From Lycorma delicatula (Eukaryota; Arthropoda; Insecta; Hemiptera; Fulgoridae): 64,000 nucleotides of DNA. The DNA is taken from the NCBI RefSeq assembly GCF_047948215.1, contig NC_134455.1, forward strand, positions 346,813,842-346,877,841. Reading direction: 5' to 3'. Of this stretch, positions 12,090 to 22,980 are shown piece after piece. Every line of letters begins with the position of its first letter. The first letter of the stretch is position 1. The position numbers and the translations under genes were made by a program. A model generated the notes under the pieces. The model was not told the DNA's origin. It worked only from the letters and a program-made list of their open reading frames with translations, and ran no database searches.

Positions 12090-12570
12090 GCTGTTGTTCA
12101 ACCAGAACGGTTACCGGACCGGAATAAGAATTTATAGAAAATCTTAAGGGCGCGGATGAAGAAAATTATTACGCTTCAACAGTTAAAAGGATGAAGCGTG
12201 TACTGGTTCTGCAGGCCAGAGGATATAAATATTGTCAGGGACCAGCGGATAACAGTCAGTTGTTCGGTGAAGGGCGTGTTCGGCGTAGTAGTGATAACAA
12301 CTATAACAGTGATTAGTTTCGCAAGCCCGAGTTCAATGCAGTTGCGGTGACAGCTATTTCAGTAAGCGTGTAATAACGAGTGAAGAGTACGTCACGAGGA
12401 TTCCAGTTGGACAGTGGGTGAATACAGGAAGTTGTTCGGTGAGTTATTGGTAAACAGTAATGAATGTGACAATATTCTATCTACTCATTCATAAAGTGTG
12501 TAGGGTAGCCGTTTTATAAACATTAAATAAATAATATTTGCAAAAATTGAATGTGTGAACTTTAGACTTT
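12090..12570 (+). other. Possible solo LTR or promoter-like segment
   Basis: More GC-balanced than its surroundings. It has a TATA-like GATATAAATATT near 12220, a CAGTTGTTCGGTGAAGGG block and a second TTGTTCGGTGAG further on, and an ATTAAATAAATAAT polyadenylation-like stretch near 12522. That order (TATA, transcribed leader, poly(A) signal) fits a retrovirus-like LTR. No partner LTR, primer-binding site or gag/pol sequence is visible, so this is only a suggestion. Confidence 0.3.
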
Positions 12571-12604
12571 TCTGGTGTTATCTTGTGTTTAGACGTTTTT
12601 GGTG

Positions 12605-12656
12605 TTATCCTCTGAAGTAATACCTTACGTTGGTTCCGCAGGCTAAATAGGAAAAG
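12605..12656 (+). repeat. SINE family A tail fragment
   Basis: The short stretch TCCTCTGAAGTAATACC then GGTTCCGCAGGCTAAATAGG and AAAAG is the extreme 3' end of family A only. Confidence 0.6.
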
Positions 12657-13854
12657 AAGGAGGGTGTTGTCTTGTTAATGCAATCACGTTCTAGCAGTCA
12701 TTATAACGTTTATAGTAAATTAGATTATATTCTGGTTCTTATAATTTAACTGTCTAAACAAATCTTGTCATTTGAATTACTGTTTTGTATGTCTTACATT
12801 TATTATTATTATTTATTTTCGATGTTGTTAGAGTAATAAATTGTATTTATAGGAATATTTTACGTTTGATAGTCTCTCAACATCCTTGTCAAACCGCGAA
12901 CGCGCAACAAAACATTATACAGTTTATATCTAAGTTTCTTTATCTCTTTGTTTGGTGTGTTATTTTAGTAGAAATTTTCTAAAATAACTATGAATGCATG
13001 GATAATAATAATAATTTGTTGATGGAGATCTATGTGAAAAATAAAACCAGTATAGGAAGATAATTATTGGAATATATATTATGAAACGTATAATTATGGA
13101 CGTTAAAGGAAGTAGTAAGTTTTCAGAAAAAAAGAAACTTTGAGAGAATTATAGACAGAAATGTTTTACGTAATTTATATAAGAATCAGGTAATTTGTAG
13201 CAAGATTAGTAAACGAGAAAAAACAAGTTGTAGCATAAAAATATAATGAAAGATTTAAATTATTTTCATTCCATTTTAATTTTTAAATAGAATATGCAAT
13301 AATTAATATAAAAGAGAAATTTTAGATGGTATAAACAACATAAAGAAAAAAAAAACTTGGTGGTTATGGCTTGAATTAAGAATGAGTTAAAAAAGTAATT
13401 TTTTAAAGGATTTATGCCAGGAAGGAAATTCAATTTAAAAAGTAAACATGAGTAAAACAATAACTATGAAATATGATGAAAAATAAGGATGATGAGGAAT
13501 TAAATATTAAAGTAGGGGGAATATAAGCTACAAAAAGTTATTTAGATTTGTTATTTGGTTAGTAAATTTACGAAGGATGCACGAATTAAAGAAACATCAA
13601 ACCGTTTCCCACAAACCAGGCGAGGTTTCATACAATAAAGAAATATACTGGTACATTAAATGCGTACGTACAGTCTGTTTATAAAATAATGGTGGGGTTG
13701 TGTATAAATAAATTAGGGTTGTGTAGAATTAAAACAACAGTAGTTTTGGAACAAAGCTTGACGTAATCGTGAAGTATATATCAAAATAAAATTTTTCAAG
13801 ATTCCTACCTGTTTAGAAAATATCGATACGCATTTCTTTCATCATCAACTGGTG
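12657..13854. other. AT-rich gene-free stretch
   Basis: Open frames here (for example 12785-12982) are low-complexity and show no motif. Nothing else was recognised. Confidence 0.5.
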
Positions 13855-14000
13855 TTCAGCCTGGCGGCAGGTACCTTACCATCGCTCTCTCCATCCATTT
13901 CTACTCCAAGCCTTCTCCTTCGTCCCTTCGCAATTTCCAGTCTTCACCACATCTATTAACTTCATCTTTCTTCTTCCTCGCCTTCTTTCTACTTCTACTG
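13855..14000 (-). pseudogene. Possible LINE ORF2 extreme C-terminus
   Basis: The minus strand reads, with shifts, WKLRRDEGEGLE and KWMERAMVRYLPPG, reminiscent of the last residues of endonuclease/RT-type LINE proteins (D...W...V). The surrounding sequence is strongly C/T-rich, so chance is a real alternative. Confidence 0.25.
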
Positions 14001-14424
14001 ATCTTTCTAATTCAGTTGTCAAAATTCCACTTCTCTAACTACATGTCCTAACCGTTTTCTTTTTGTTTTGAGTAGTTCCCGCATAAATACTCTTTCAACT
14101 TTAATCCTGTTCATTACTTCTTTATTCCTCGTTTCATCCTTTTACCTAACTTTCTTCATCCTTCTTCCTATCATTATTTCAAAAGTCTCAATCCAGTCCC
14201 TCTCCTCATCATCATCTATTCATAGCATTTTGTCTAACCTCTTCCTTAAATAATGTAAAATACAAACTTACTACGAAGTAATTTCCTCTTCTTACTGATG
14301 GCAACATCGCTCTTTCCTTGTAATTGCATTGCGTTCTTCCAGTCTTCTGTCACCATAATTCCGAAATATCAGTAAAATTTTACTTATTTTCTTCTTCCTT
14401 TTCCTGTTCTTACCACTAAACAAA

Positions 14425-15064
14425 AGGAAACTCCGTATTCCTTTAATTGCCGCGTATTCACCAAGTCAATATTCAGTCTCTTACCATATAGAGAAAATTC
14501 GGTGTGACAGACGAAACAGCTTCAGTAATCCGTTCTTTTAAAAGAACAAAATTTCTTATTTGAACAAAAAATACATGTAACCTCAAAAAACAATCCACAG
14601 GGGCAAGATCTGGAGAACGTGGTGGCCAGGTTATCTACCTTTTTCGTTCGACTCACTAGTAAAAAAAAAAAAAATATGTTCGTTAAGGTTATTCTGCATG
14701 AAATTGGCAAAATTTGGATAAGCTTTCTGTAATTTTATAATGGAATTCTCTGATATTCGGGAAACTGCATACTCCTTTAATATATTCAGGAAGTAGTTTC
14801 CTAATATTTTTAGAAAAGAAGATCCTTTACGATACAATTGAGCACTATAGATTAACTTTTTGGGCCAACACATTGATGTTCCATAAATGAAAATTACAGG
14901 TTCAGTACCTCGTATTTATAAATTATATCGATGAACTCATTCTTAAACATGGAATGTAACTTCTTCATTAATAAAAATAAACTTGTTTAAAGACGAAACC
15001 AAAATGTCTGAAACGTATTTAAGCTGTTTAATTTTGTCGTATGGATTAATTCTGGTGTAAAGTA
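14425..15064 (-). pseudogene. DUF4817-type transposase, catalytic half
   Basis: Would encode the catalytic half of a Tc1/mariner-superfamily transposase. Order on the minus strand: INPYDKIKQLKYVSDIL, then FINEEVTFHV (family form FSDEATFHV, so the first catalytic Asp is Asn here), VHRYNL.IRGTE (VNRHNVRIWGTE), LKILGNYFLNILKEYAV, then PNFANFMQNNLNEH where QQDGAPPHFANFV is expected (second Asp lost). After a break come ITWPPRSPDLAPVDCFL, keeping the SPDL..VD block with the third Asp, and LKERITEAVSSVTPNFLYMV. Two of three catalytic residues are gone, and stops and shifts are present. No TIRs were found. Confidence 0.75.
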
Positions 15065-16204
15065 TAGTCATTTTTAAAAAAAATAATGAATTGTTTTTAG
15101 AACGTCTAATTGAACTTCACTGATTTCAACACTGATATTTTTTCACGCTATGCAAATATCTTCGCAAGCTTTCAACGATCTCGCCAGACACTGATCAGTG
15201 TGTGGGTTGAGAAGAACGTGACTGTTTCAATAGGTTATTTGTTTCTCTTAGTTGATTATCCTATTGGCGAATATTCTTTTCATGTGGTGGTTTTTTAATC
15301 CAAAATACGATGGTGTTCGTGCTTAATAATTATAATCCACTATAATTTAGCAAGCCACAAAACTAACTGAATTTTCGTCTGCAACGTAATCAGGAGGAGT
15401 AATTAGCTTCATGGGGATATGTTGATGGTGAAGTAAATAAAACGTAGGAAATACGGAAATTTTTTTTGTTCTGTAAAGTAAATATGTAATAATTGAAGTA
15501 AATACAATGGGATACCGATTTTCCCGATGTTCAGTTATCTGAATTACTTGCATTCTAGGTAATTTAAAAAAAAATTAATACATTATTTAAAAAAAAATCT
15601 ATGTACTATTCAAATATATCGTTGCTTCAACAGAAAAAGTATTTTTATAGATCTTTGTTTTTGTCGGGTTTTTAAATTGATTTTTTACAATTCCTATAGC
15701 ACAAAATACACTTAAATTTAGGCTTGTTTTTAAATAATTATAAAAAAAATTGATAGAAACACATTAATTGGTCAATATTAAACCATGATGTAATGACTTG
15801 CATCCAGATCTGTCACACTAAAATTCTCATGAATGATTGTCTACCATTATGAACTGAGAAGTCTTAAAAATAATGAAATTCTACACAGATAATTTGTTTA
15901 AAATCATTACCTACTCTTGCAACTCACAAATGATCGGCATTAAAGGAATTACTGCTTACAAATATTTTTTAAGAAGATTTAGTGTTTTTAAAGGTATTTG
16001 TTTAATATTGATTCATTAAGTTTTATTCTATTAAACGTATTGTAATTTTTTCGATTTTGTTTAAAAAAAATAAATTTTTTAAGAATCATATTTTTAATAA
16101 CATACATTAACCGAACTCAATTTCTCTTTTGTAAGTTTTTCTTATAAGTTTCTTAACTGATATTTTTTTAATAAAATCACAGGGTACGAAATTTTAGATA
16201 TATT
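15065..16204. other. AT-rich gene-free stretch
   Basis: No gene. A short phrase near 15520-15545 (minus strand: CAGATAACTGAACATCGGG then AAAAT) recurs near 27760, possibly the end of an unrecognised element. Confidence 0.45.
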
Positions 16205-16384
16205 TTGTTAGATTGTGGACACCGGTATTCTTTGGTAATTGGTTTTCAATTAACCACACGTCTCAGAAATGGTCGATCTGAGACTGCAGAAGAATACACT
16301 TCATTTACATTCATACATATCATCCTCATTCATCCACTGAAGGAATACTTTACGGTGGTTCCGAAGGCTAAACAGTAAAAGAAA
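16205..16384 (+). repeat. SINE family A, 5'-truncated
   Basis: Begins in the body at GATTGTGGACACCGGTATTC and continues through TTTTCAATTAACCACACGTC, CATACATATCATCCTCATTC and the tail GGCTAAACAGTAAAAGAAAG. The tRNA-like head is absent. Confidence 0.82.
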
Positions 16385-17297
16385 GAGATATATTTGGTAA
16401 ATTCTGATTCTTTTATTATCAAACGTCTACTCATTCTACATATGTTGTGAGTATCTTTTTAATTTTATTGAAATACATTTATTTTTTTAATGTTTTTTGC
16501 AGTAATCATTACATTGATATGTCTAGTACGTATGATGAACCTTTTCTAATTTTACCGTAATGGTTTATAAGAGACTGATTTTACCAATCCAGATAATAAT
16601 CGGTGTTCTACTGTACTGTATTTAAAATGAACAAACCTTGTACAGCATTTATATGTAGTTCCTCGTATTTAGTACTATTATTAAAGTAATAACTTTTCTT
16701 ATTGGGCTGATGATACCGATATTGAAGCTTATTTTTAAAAGTCACTAGTTGTGATATAACTCTTGAATGCTTCAATTACAGGATATAAAAGAATTCAGTC
16801 GTACGATCACATTTTATTTTAAGATAGCGATTTTACAATTTGCCTGGCTAGTTTTGATCGTCATTCTCTCAGTTCAGTATTTTTTTATCACTTCGATCAT
16901 TCTTCCTTCGTCTATCACGCCGCGATTCTTTTTAGCTATCGAACGATAATTTCCACAAGAATATCAAAATCTGCTACATTTTCTTTTGAATTCGTTACCG
17001 GCATCTACCGCGTGGGAAATGTCTTCCCTCATCATAAAGCATTTATTTGGCTAGTCACTTTTTCAATAACTGTTCACTCTTTTACGTGCACTTTATTGAA
17101 TTATTCTTTACCCCTGTTGCACGGATCCTTAAAAGGCGTTATTAACCGTGGTTTTATTCCGTAACCGCTACCTCCCAAAAGACAAGCATTAAATGTTTTC
17201 GTTACCTTCAAAACGCTACTTTGTCTACAAATTTGACTATCGTAGGTGATGTCCTGGAAAAAAAGAAGCATCAGGATTTGTAATTCCCCACCCGTGT
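16385..17297. other. Gene-free stretch
   Basis: Moderately AT-rich with no recognised repeat. The 60-codon frame at 16767-16949 has one hydrophobic run but no other support. Confidence 0.45.
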
Positions 17298-17460
17298 TAC
17301 CTTTTTTTTTTTTTACCCTGTGGGGTCACAGTTAGGTATTTCTTCTGAGCATGAGATGAATGACAATATTTGTAGCTTGTGAAAATGCCATGCATGACCG
17401 GAATTCGAACGCGGAACCTTCGGATGAAAGGCCGAGACGCTGCCACGGAAGCGGGCATCC
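17298..17460 (-). repeat. SINE family C (tRNA-Glu-like), minus strand
   Basis: On the minus strand the tRNA-like head carries CGTGGCAGCGTCTCGGCC, TTTCATCCG and the B box GTTCGAATTCC, then GGCATTTTC, GTAGC-type body sequence, and an A-rich tail seen as the T run at 17303-17314. It lies just downstream, in its own orientation, of the LINE end at 17512. Confidence 0.78.
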
Positions 17461-17511
17461 TTACCTCCTACGTCATACATTATAATAATAACTGTACTGC
17501 CCAAAGGCAGG

Positions 17512-18165
17512 TTTTCACATGGCCGCCCTCCACTCTGCTCGATTCTGTGCCATCCGTTTCATTCTATAGTAACTTCCTTCCCTTTTTAAATTGTCTACCA
17601 TTTTCATTCGTCTCTGACCTCTCGCTTTCCTCCCCTTTACAAATCCTTCCAATGCCGTCACCAAAATGCAGTTACGTCTCAGCCAATTTTCCAACCAGTT
17701 GCATTTTCTTCTTTTTATTATTTCAATAATCGCCCTCTCTTCTTCCATTCTCCTCATTCCGAATCCGCCCAGCTGAGTTTTCCATCCTCCTCCAATCCCA
17801 CATTTCAAAGGCATCCAATCTTCTCTCCTCTACCTTCCTAATAATCCATGTCTCTACCCCATAAAGAGCCACACTTCACACAAAACATTTCGCAAGTTTT
17901 TTCCTTAGTCACAGAATTACATTGCTACATAGGACACTCCTCTTTTTGCTGAATGCTTCCTTTGCCCTCGCAATTCGTACTTTCACTTCCTGATCACACT
18001 TCATATCTTCCTTAATGATGCATACCAGGTACTTGAAGGATGCCACTTGCTCAACTTTATTTCCCCAAATCCTAACTGTTGCCCTTTTGGTTGATTTGCT
18101 AATTATCATGCTTTTTGTCTTTGTATTTATCTTCATCCCATATTCCTCGCCTTTTCCATTGTACG
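17512..18165 (-). pseudogene. LINE endonuclease/RT protein, C-terminal part
   Basis: Minus-strand frames in order: MKINTKTKSMIISKSTKRA (RT palm/thumb), VEQVASFKYL.CIIKEDMKC, VRIARAKEAFSKKRSVL, SVALYG.ETWIIRKVEERRL, DAFEMW, then ILEIIKRRK-like sequence, CNWLENWLRRNCILVTALEG, GRKARGQRRMKMVDNLKR and QNRAEWRAAM. This is the standard order from thumb to C-terminus of insect endonuclease/RT LINE proteins, the same lineage as 45185-45955. Frameshifts split it. The upstream RT and endonuclease are missing, as expected from 5' truncation. Confidence 0.88.
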
Positions 18166-18175
18166 TTGATTACAA

Positions 18176-18530
18176 TTAATTGGACCGATTACACAAGGCA
18201 TTTTTATAGCGGTTAAACTTGTCTTCGCAAAATCAGCTGATTTTCAAAGACGAGAGTTCTAAAATTCGAGTACTTGTAAAGACATTTGTTTTCATATGCT
18301 TTTGAATGCTGGACTGTAGATACTGGTGTTCTTTGTTGGTTGGGTTTCAATTAACCACACGTTTCAGGAGTGATCAGCCTGAGTCTGTTCAAGGCTACAC
18401 ATTTACCGGTACATTTACACTTACACGCCAGACTGCGCACAGATTCCTTGGCTTCTCTGCAGAGTACTGTTAACATCATGTCAATGTGCTGTTACTCAGT
18501 AACCTGGTATACAGAAATTAATAAATATAT
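18176..18530 (+). repeat. SINE family B, near full length
   Basis: The head and first body half follow family A (AAATCAGCTGATTTTCAAAG, GGTGTTCTTTG, TTTCAATTAACCACACG), but from about 18373 the sequence switches to GAGTCTGTTCAAGGCTAC, TTTACCGGTACATTTACAC, GCCAGACTGCGC and ATCATGTCAATGTGCTG, a tail absent from family A. It abuts the LINE fragment at 17512-18165. Confidence 0.82.
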
Positions 18531-19021
18531 TCCATCTGTTTTGCTACACTCATTGTCATAGCCAGTTTACGGAAAATAAATTTAGACGGGAGTTTTTTCT
18601 TTAGATTTTGCTGAACGTGGGCAACTGTTTTATAGATGGTGGTTCTATGTACATTACAATCTTTACCGTGAACTTTTTGAATCCTCGGATGGAACACATA
18701 TCGGAAAAATATTTTCACCTTCTGATTAGAATTTAATGTTTCTTCTCTTGTTTCATTCAAGGCAGAAATAAATTAAATTAACCAATTCTTTTTCAAAGCG
18801 AAAACGTTTATGTATCAAAAACTTGGGTATGTTTTTCGACATTTTGATGTACATTGTATCTCTCTGTTTTTCTTTATTCCAAAATTGTGACTATTTGAAA
18901 CCTCGCTATTTTTTCTCGGAAACTAGATGCTGGTATATCAAATGGTATACTGATGATGGATGTTCTTTGCGTTACGTATCAATTGAAAACACATAAAATT
19001 TAAAATTTATTTTTTTAATTG
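18531..19021. other. AT-rich stretch with an unexplained 80-codon frame
   Basis: The minus frame at 18518-18760 contains HGKDCNVHRTTIYKTVAHV, which has a helix-turn-helix flavour and could be a transposase scrap, but no family could be named. Confidence 0.35.
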
Positions 19022-19467
19022 TTCAGTGGCAGCTCGCGTATAGGCTCTGTGGAACTGAAGCACCCCCTATTTCCACTTGATATTATCTATAATATTTAAT
19101 ATAAGGAGTCCTTCTTCTATAATTATTTCTCTATACTTGTACAATATATAAAACCTTAAGCTTAATGTGAGTAGTCATCCCCAAGTTTTTGAAAAAGATA
19201 TAAAGATCTTTGTATGGAACTATGCGCTTCACAGTTCCAGTGGCGTGGTGTTTGGCAGTTGTGCGCATGCGCACATAGGAAGCTGCACGCGAGGCTGCGA
19301 GAAAGAAAGAGCACTGTCACTCCCGCAGTTCCGACCCTGGCATGCTAGTGGAAGGTAGTTTATTTCTCCGCGTGTGTATGGAACGTTTCTTGTTTGTTCC
19401 CTTTTCTAGTTTAATCGGTGAAAGGAATGTGAAAGCGGTTTAGTTGTTTTTTAGTAGCGATCAGAAG
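19022..19467 (+). promoter_or_regulatory. GC-rich promoter-like or hAT-end segment
   Basis: Begins CAGTGGCAGCTCGCGTATAG, which resembles the terminal repeat of some hAT transposons (CAGTGGCGGCTCG). About 240 bp on it contains the palindrome TGCGCATGCGCA (19262-19273), identical to the NRF-1-type consensus that occurs in animal promoters, inside a locally CpG-rich stretch (GCACGCGAGGCTGCGAG). A short ATG exon with a splice donor follows. It could be the 5' end of a hAT element with its own promoter, or a host promoter. The matching right end of an element was not found. Confidence 0.4.
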
Positions 19468-19536
19468 ATGGCAGAAAGCAAGGGCTCAATGATTGCCAAA
19501 TGTGTTCCAAAACAAGCTGGAAGGGCGAAAGTGAAG
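19468..19536 (+). CDS. Candidate first coding exon (23 codons)
   Basis: ATG opens MAESKGSMIAKCVPKQAGRA plus VK, then AAG|GTAATT provides a plausible splice donor at 19537. The exon is basic and phase 0. It directly follows the GC-rich promoter-like stretch. The next exon was not identified within the window, and the protein is not recognised. If the upstream end is a hAT terminus, this would be the first exon of its transposase or of a captured gene. Confidence 0.3.
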
Positions 19537-20820
19537 GTAATTAGTAAAAACTAATTATGCTTTTTTTTTATGTACGTAGAAATTTAAATTAAGCATTGTT
19601 GGACTATAGTGTTTTTAAGCGGACATTTTAAGTTATTATCTAATAATACTAAAAAATAACATCTGTATTGATATTTTATTATTTATTCAAACACATTTTG
19701 CTTAAAAACCGTGTACCATATTTTTGAATGTGATAAAGTGTATAATTAGATTATTATCCTGCTTCCAGCTAGTCTATTTGATTCATTTTTTTCGGCTCTT
19801 AGAAAACTTTAACCATAGCCTTGAAAAGGCCCACAAAAAAATTCCGGTGCAGCATCCCCATTCGGTATGGAAGAATGTTGTTGGGACGAAAAAACTATTT
19901 TCTTTTCCTTATTTATATAAAAAAGCAACTGCAAAAAACTTCTCTTATAACTATGTTTATTATTGAAAATTGTTAATACCTATTAATTATTATTTCGGCC
20001 AGTTCAGGAATAAGCAGTCCCAAAGGATTTAAATATTATCTTTACATAAAGCCGTATTTTGAAATTAGTTTTCCGTTTGTAATGGAAACTGAAATACCAA
20101 TATGACGTTGGTTGAATAAATAATGATTTTGTTAAAATAACATAACAATACAGTTTTAATATAACTTATAATACTTGTCGGAATCCATATAAATTTGCTA
20201 ATTTAAGCCAATATTTTGGTTGCTTCAATTATCTGAAAACTGTGCTCAACTTTGTACGAAGAGGCTAGTACGTGAACAGTTTGATAATGTCGAATTGTAT
20301 TATTTAAAGTTGACCCTCTCACGTTTTCCTCTCTTTTACGTACATAAATATACACGCACACGCGCAAGCGTACTTCTGCATTCATCCATTTTCCATTCTC
20401 CCTTATCGTTTGTCACCCCCACCCTTATGAAAGCTTCATTTCATTTAAATTGTTGTAAAAGAGATTTGTACTCTCTCTTCCTTCCCACCCCATCAATCCT
20501 TCTCTCTTTATATATATATATATATAATACATAGATACATACAAACAGTAAATAATTTGAAGTATATTTCAACCTCATTCATTCAAAATATCCATGTAAA
20601 TTACTCCCTGTAGATTTAAAATGTAACGTACCACAAAGATTTACGCTTATAACAATAAAAATTTAATACTATAATAATTTAAAAATTCATTTAACTTTTA
20701 ATATTTAAAGATCCACTAAAATAGACGCTAATACAGAAAAATAAATTTTAAGTTTATTATTGTTGTAATTTAGATAATTATATTTTCTGCTAAGAACACT
20801 ATGATTTCTATGATAAGTTC
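19537..20820. other. AT-rich gene-free stretch
   Basis: No gene. It contains a short (TA)n tract at 20509-20527. Open frames here lack motifs. Confidence 0.45.
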
Positions 20821-21263
20821 TGTTTACCTTTGTTAACTTCATTCTTGTATTATATGTTGATGCGTTTCGGAACGACTTCATTGTCAAAACATATTGTACT
20901 GATGCTTTTAAATTTCCCTTAGTCTTTATATAGTGTTTAGTATATAGCCTTTTCCTTTATTTGACGTCATGCTTTATCTGATCTTGTTTATTTGTTATTG
21001 ACGGTTATACTTATCTTTTAATTTTATTTATCTATTTCCAGGATTGTAGAAGGCCAGATAATGCATGAAATATCAAATAAAGGAAGGGGCGTTGACTAAA
21101 CGCCCCTCCCTTTATTAACTAACCGTTAATTTATTAACTATTGACTAAACGTTATATAAAGATTAACAGAAATTTAAAAGTACCAGTACAATAACTTTTG
21201 ACAATGGAGTTGTTCCAAAACGCGTCAACATATAATAAAAGAATGAAGCTAAGAAAGGTAAAC
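20821..21263. repeat. Penelope-like element tails in head-to-head palindrome
   Basis: Two ~120-bp arms (20821-20940 and 21144-21263) are inverted copies: TTCATTCTTGTATTATATG / TTCATTCTTTTATTATATG, then CATTGTCAAAA and GTACT blocks. Inner parts also pair (TTTCCTTTATTTGA). Each arm carries a decayed hammerhead-like string. On the right arm, plus strand, this is TTGACAATGGAGTTGTTCC followed by AAAACGCGTC. On the left arm, minus strand, it is TTCCGAAACGCATC. Hammerhead motifs in terminal regions are a known trait of Penelope-like elements, and a third copy lies at 62230-62400. No RT sequence is nearby. Confidence 0.55.
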
Positions 21264-22129
21264 CGTTCTTAAAATTTAAAGTTATTATAAATTGTATTTA
21301 TATTTTTCTAAGTGAAACAAAAATTAAAAAAAAAGGAAGGTACCTTATTCTTTAGTTGGTAGAAGCTTGTTTTAAAAAATTATATTAATTTTAAATTCAA
21401 TTTTCGGGTTGTATTAAAAATAAATAGTTTCAAAATTAAAATTTATGCGGATATAGCTTTTAATAAATACAAATATGACCACTGTATTGTGCATAGTAAG
21501 CCCTAAACATCAAGGAAGGATGTACAGATCATAAATAAATTACTGGACTCAAAATAAATTATAGTTGATCACAATTTTTTTAACAGTCTCAAAATTATAT
21601 TAAGTGATTCAGTAGATGTTAGTCAAATTTAAAGAACTATTAGGACATCGAAATAAACAAAAATTTCACGTAGATAAATGTTCTGTGTAGTTCATTCGTT
21701 CCGAAAGTGGGCAATAACGTCTCCTTGTGAGCGCTGGAGACCCTCAGGGAGGGCGGTGCAAAACCCACAAAAAATTGGGGGCGTTCAGGCGGTCTAGGAA
21801 GGCGATAGCTGATTTTAAAAAAGGCTAGAATTATGTTTTCCTGATATTTCAGACTAAATTTAAATACCTACTACACTAGTACAAAAAATTTAAGGGACAC
21901 CTATATTTTATGATAAAAAATCTATTGTATTCAAACTACTTTAACTTTGCAACCAAGAGGTTTAGACAGACGAAAAAAACAACTTAAAGCTTGAGTACTC
22001 TACTTTTTGACAGTATACTTCAGATTTCAAAAATTATGAAATTAAAAGAAATAAAATCAGTTTTAAAATTAAAATTTTAACTTAGAAATAGGATATGCCA
22101 CGTTTAAAAACAATAATTGCAATTGCTGT
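21264..22129. other. AT-rich stretch with a GC-rich island
   Basis: No gene. The short island at 21690-21800 (GGAGACCCTCAGGGAGGGCG and GGCGGTCTAGGAAGGCG) stands out from the AT-rich surroundings and may be part of an unrecognised transposon end. Confidence 0.4.
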
Positions 22130-22905
22130 TTTTAAGAGAGCATCTTTAAAACAGCAATGGTAAGTTTAAAAATTCTGGAGTGGGCTAGAAAATGTTTGAT
22201 TCTCAATGTGGGCGGTAAGCGAAAAAATATGAGAATCAACGTTGTAGTTCGTGATGAATATCAAAGTGAATGGAATGCTACAATCACTAATAAACTTTGC
22301 CCAGTTAATAACATTGTGTCGCCGTGGAGATCCCCATGCAGAAATAACCGTTTAATGGCGGTCATTATTTGTTGTTTGCGAATAGGGCACACTAAGCTCA
22401 CTAATGGACATTTCGTGACCCATACCGATGCAACCGTTTGTGTTAGCTGCGATTAACAACTAACGGTGCATCATATCCTGGAATCTGTATTCAGATATTT
22501 TTTATGAACATGTATCCAAAGAGATATTCTACAAAATAAATGAAACTGCTAAATTTGTCTTTAAAAATTCTAAAACGGCGGCGATTAGGCACATTTAATC
22601 CATAATAATTTCGTAAATATACGTTTAGTATATGCCAGATGTTAGTATTTTTTACTTTTAATTTAATATTTAATATTGTCTTTCATTATGGTTTTATTTC
22701 GCCTTTAGCAAACGACATAGGCGCTTACATCTATCCTGTACTGTATGAGGAATATTTTTTTTTTAATATTGTGCATTTTTACTTGTTTTCTATTGCTGAT
22801 ATTTAAATTTTTAAGTTTGGTGTTATTTTTCTAAACTGTTACTGTAGTAATATTGTGTCCGGGCGCTGATAACGACATCTCGTCGTGCACCAGAAAAAAA
22901 AATTA
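22130..22905 (+). pseudogene. Jockey-like LINE C-terminus and 3' UTR
   Basis: The plus-strand frame 22157-22456 reads YQSEWNATITNKLCPVNNIV, PWRSPCRNNRLMAVI, CCLRIGHTKLTNGHF and VCVSCD, then past a stop QLTVHHILESV. This is the segment after RNase H in Jockey-type LINEs: W..EW...NKL, an (L)RIGHT.LTH block and a C..C...H.HIL zinc knuckle. A 3' UTR follows, ending GGGCGCTGATAACGACATC and an A-run at 22893-22901, typical for the 3' end of these elements. RT and endonuclease are absent (5' truncation). Confidence 0.8.
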
Positions 22906-22980
22906 TTTTCCCTGTCCACAATCGTTTGCTTTTTTTTAATAATTATGTATATCTTAAGAACAGATTGATATATGTTAAAA

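Noticed and set aside
14270..14500. A smooth minus-strand reading (KRLNIDLVNTRQLKEYGV and onward) that looked like a LINE protein.
   Set aside because: It overlaps the C-terminal end of the DUF4817-type transposase in another frame, which matches a known motif order; the smooth reading matches no family.
17515..17729. Plus-strand ORFs over 17379-17729.
   Set aside because: They are shadows of the minus-strand LINE protein and SINE.
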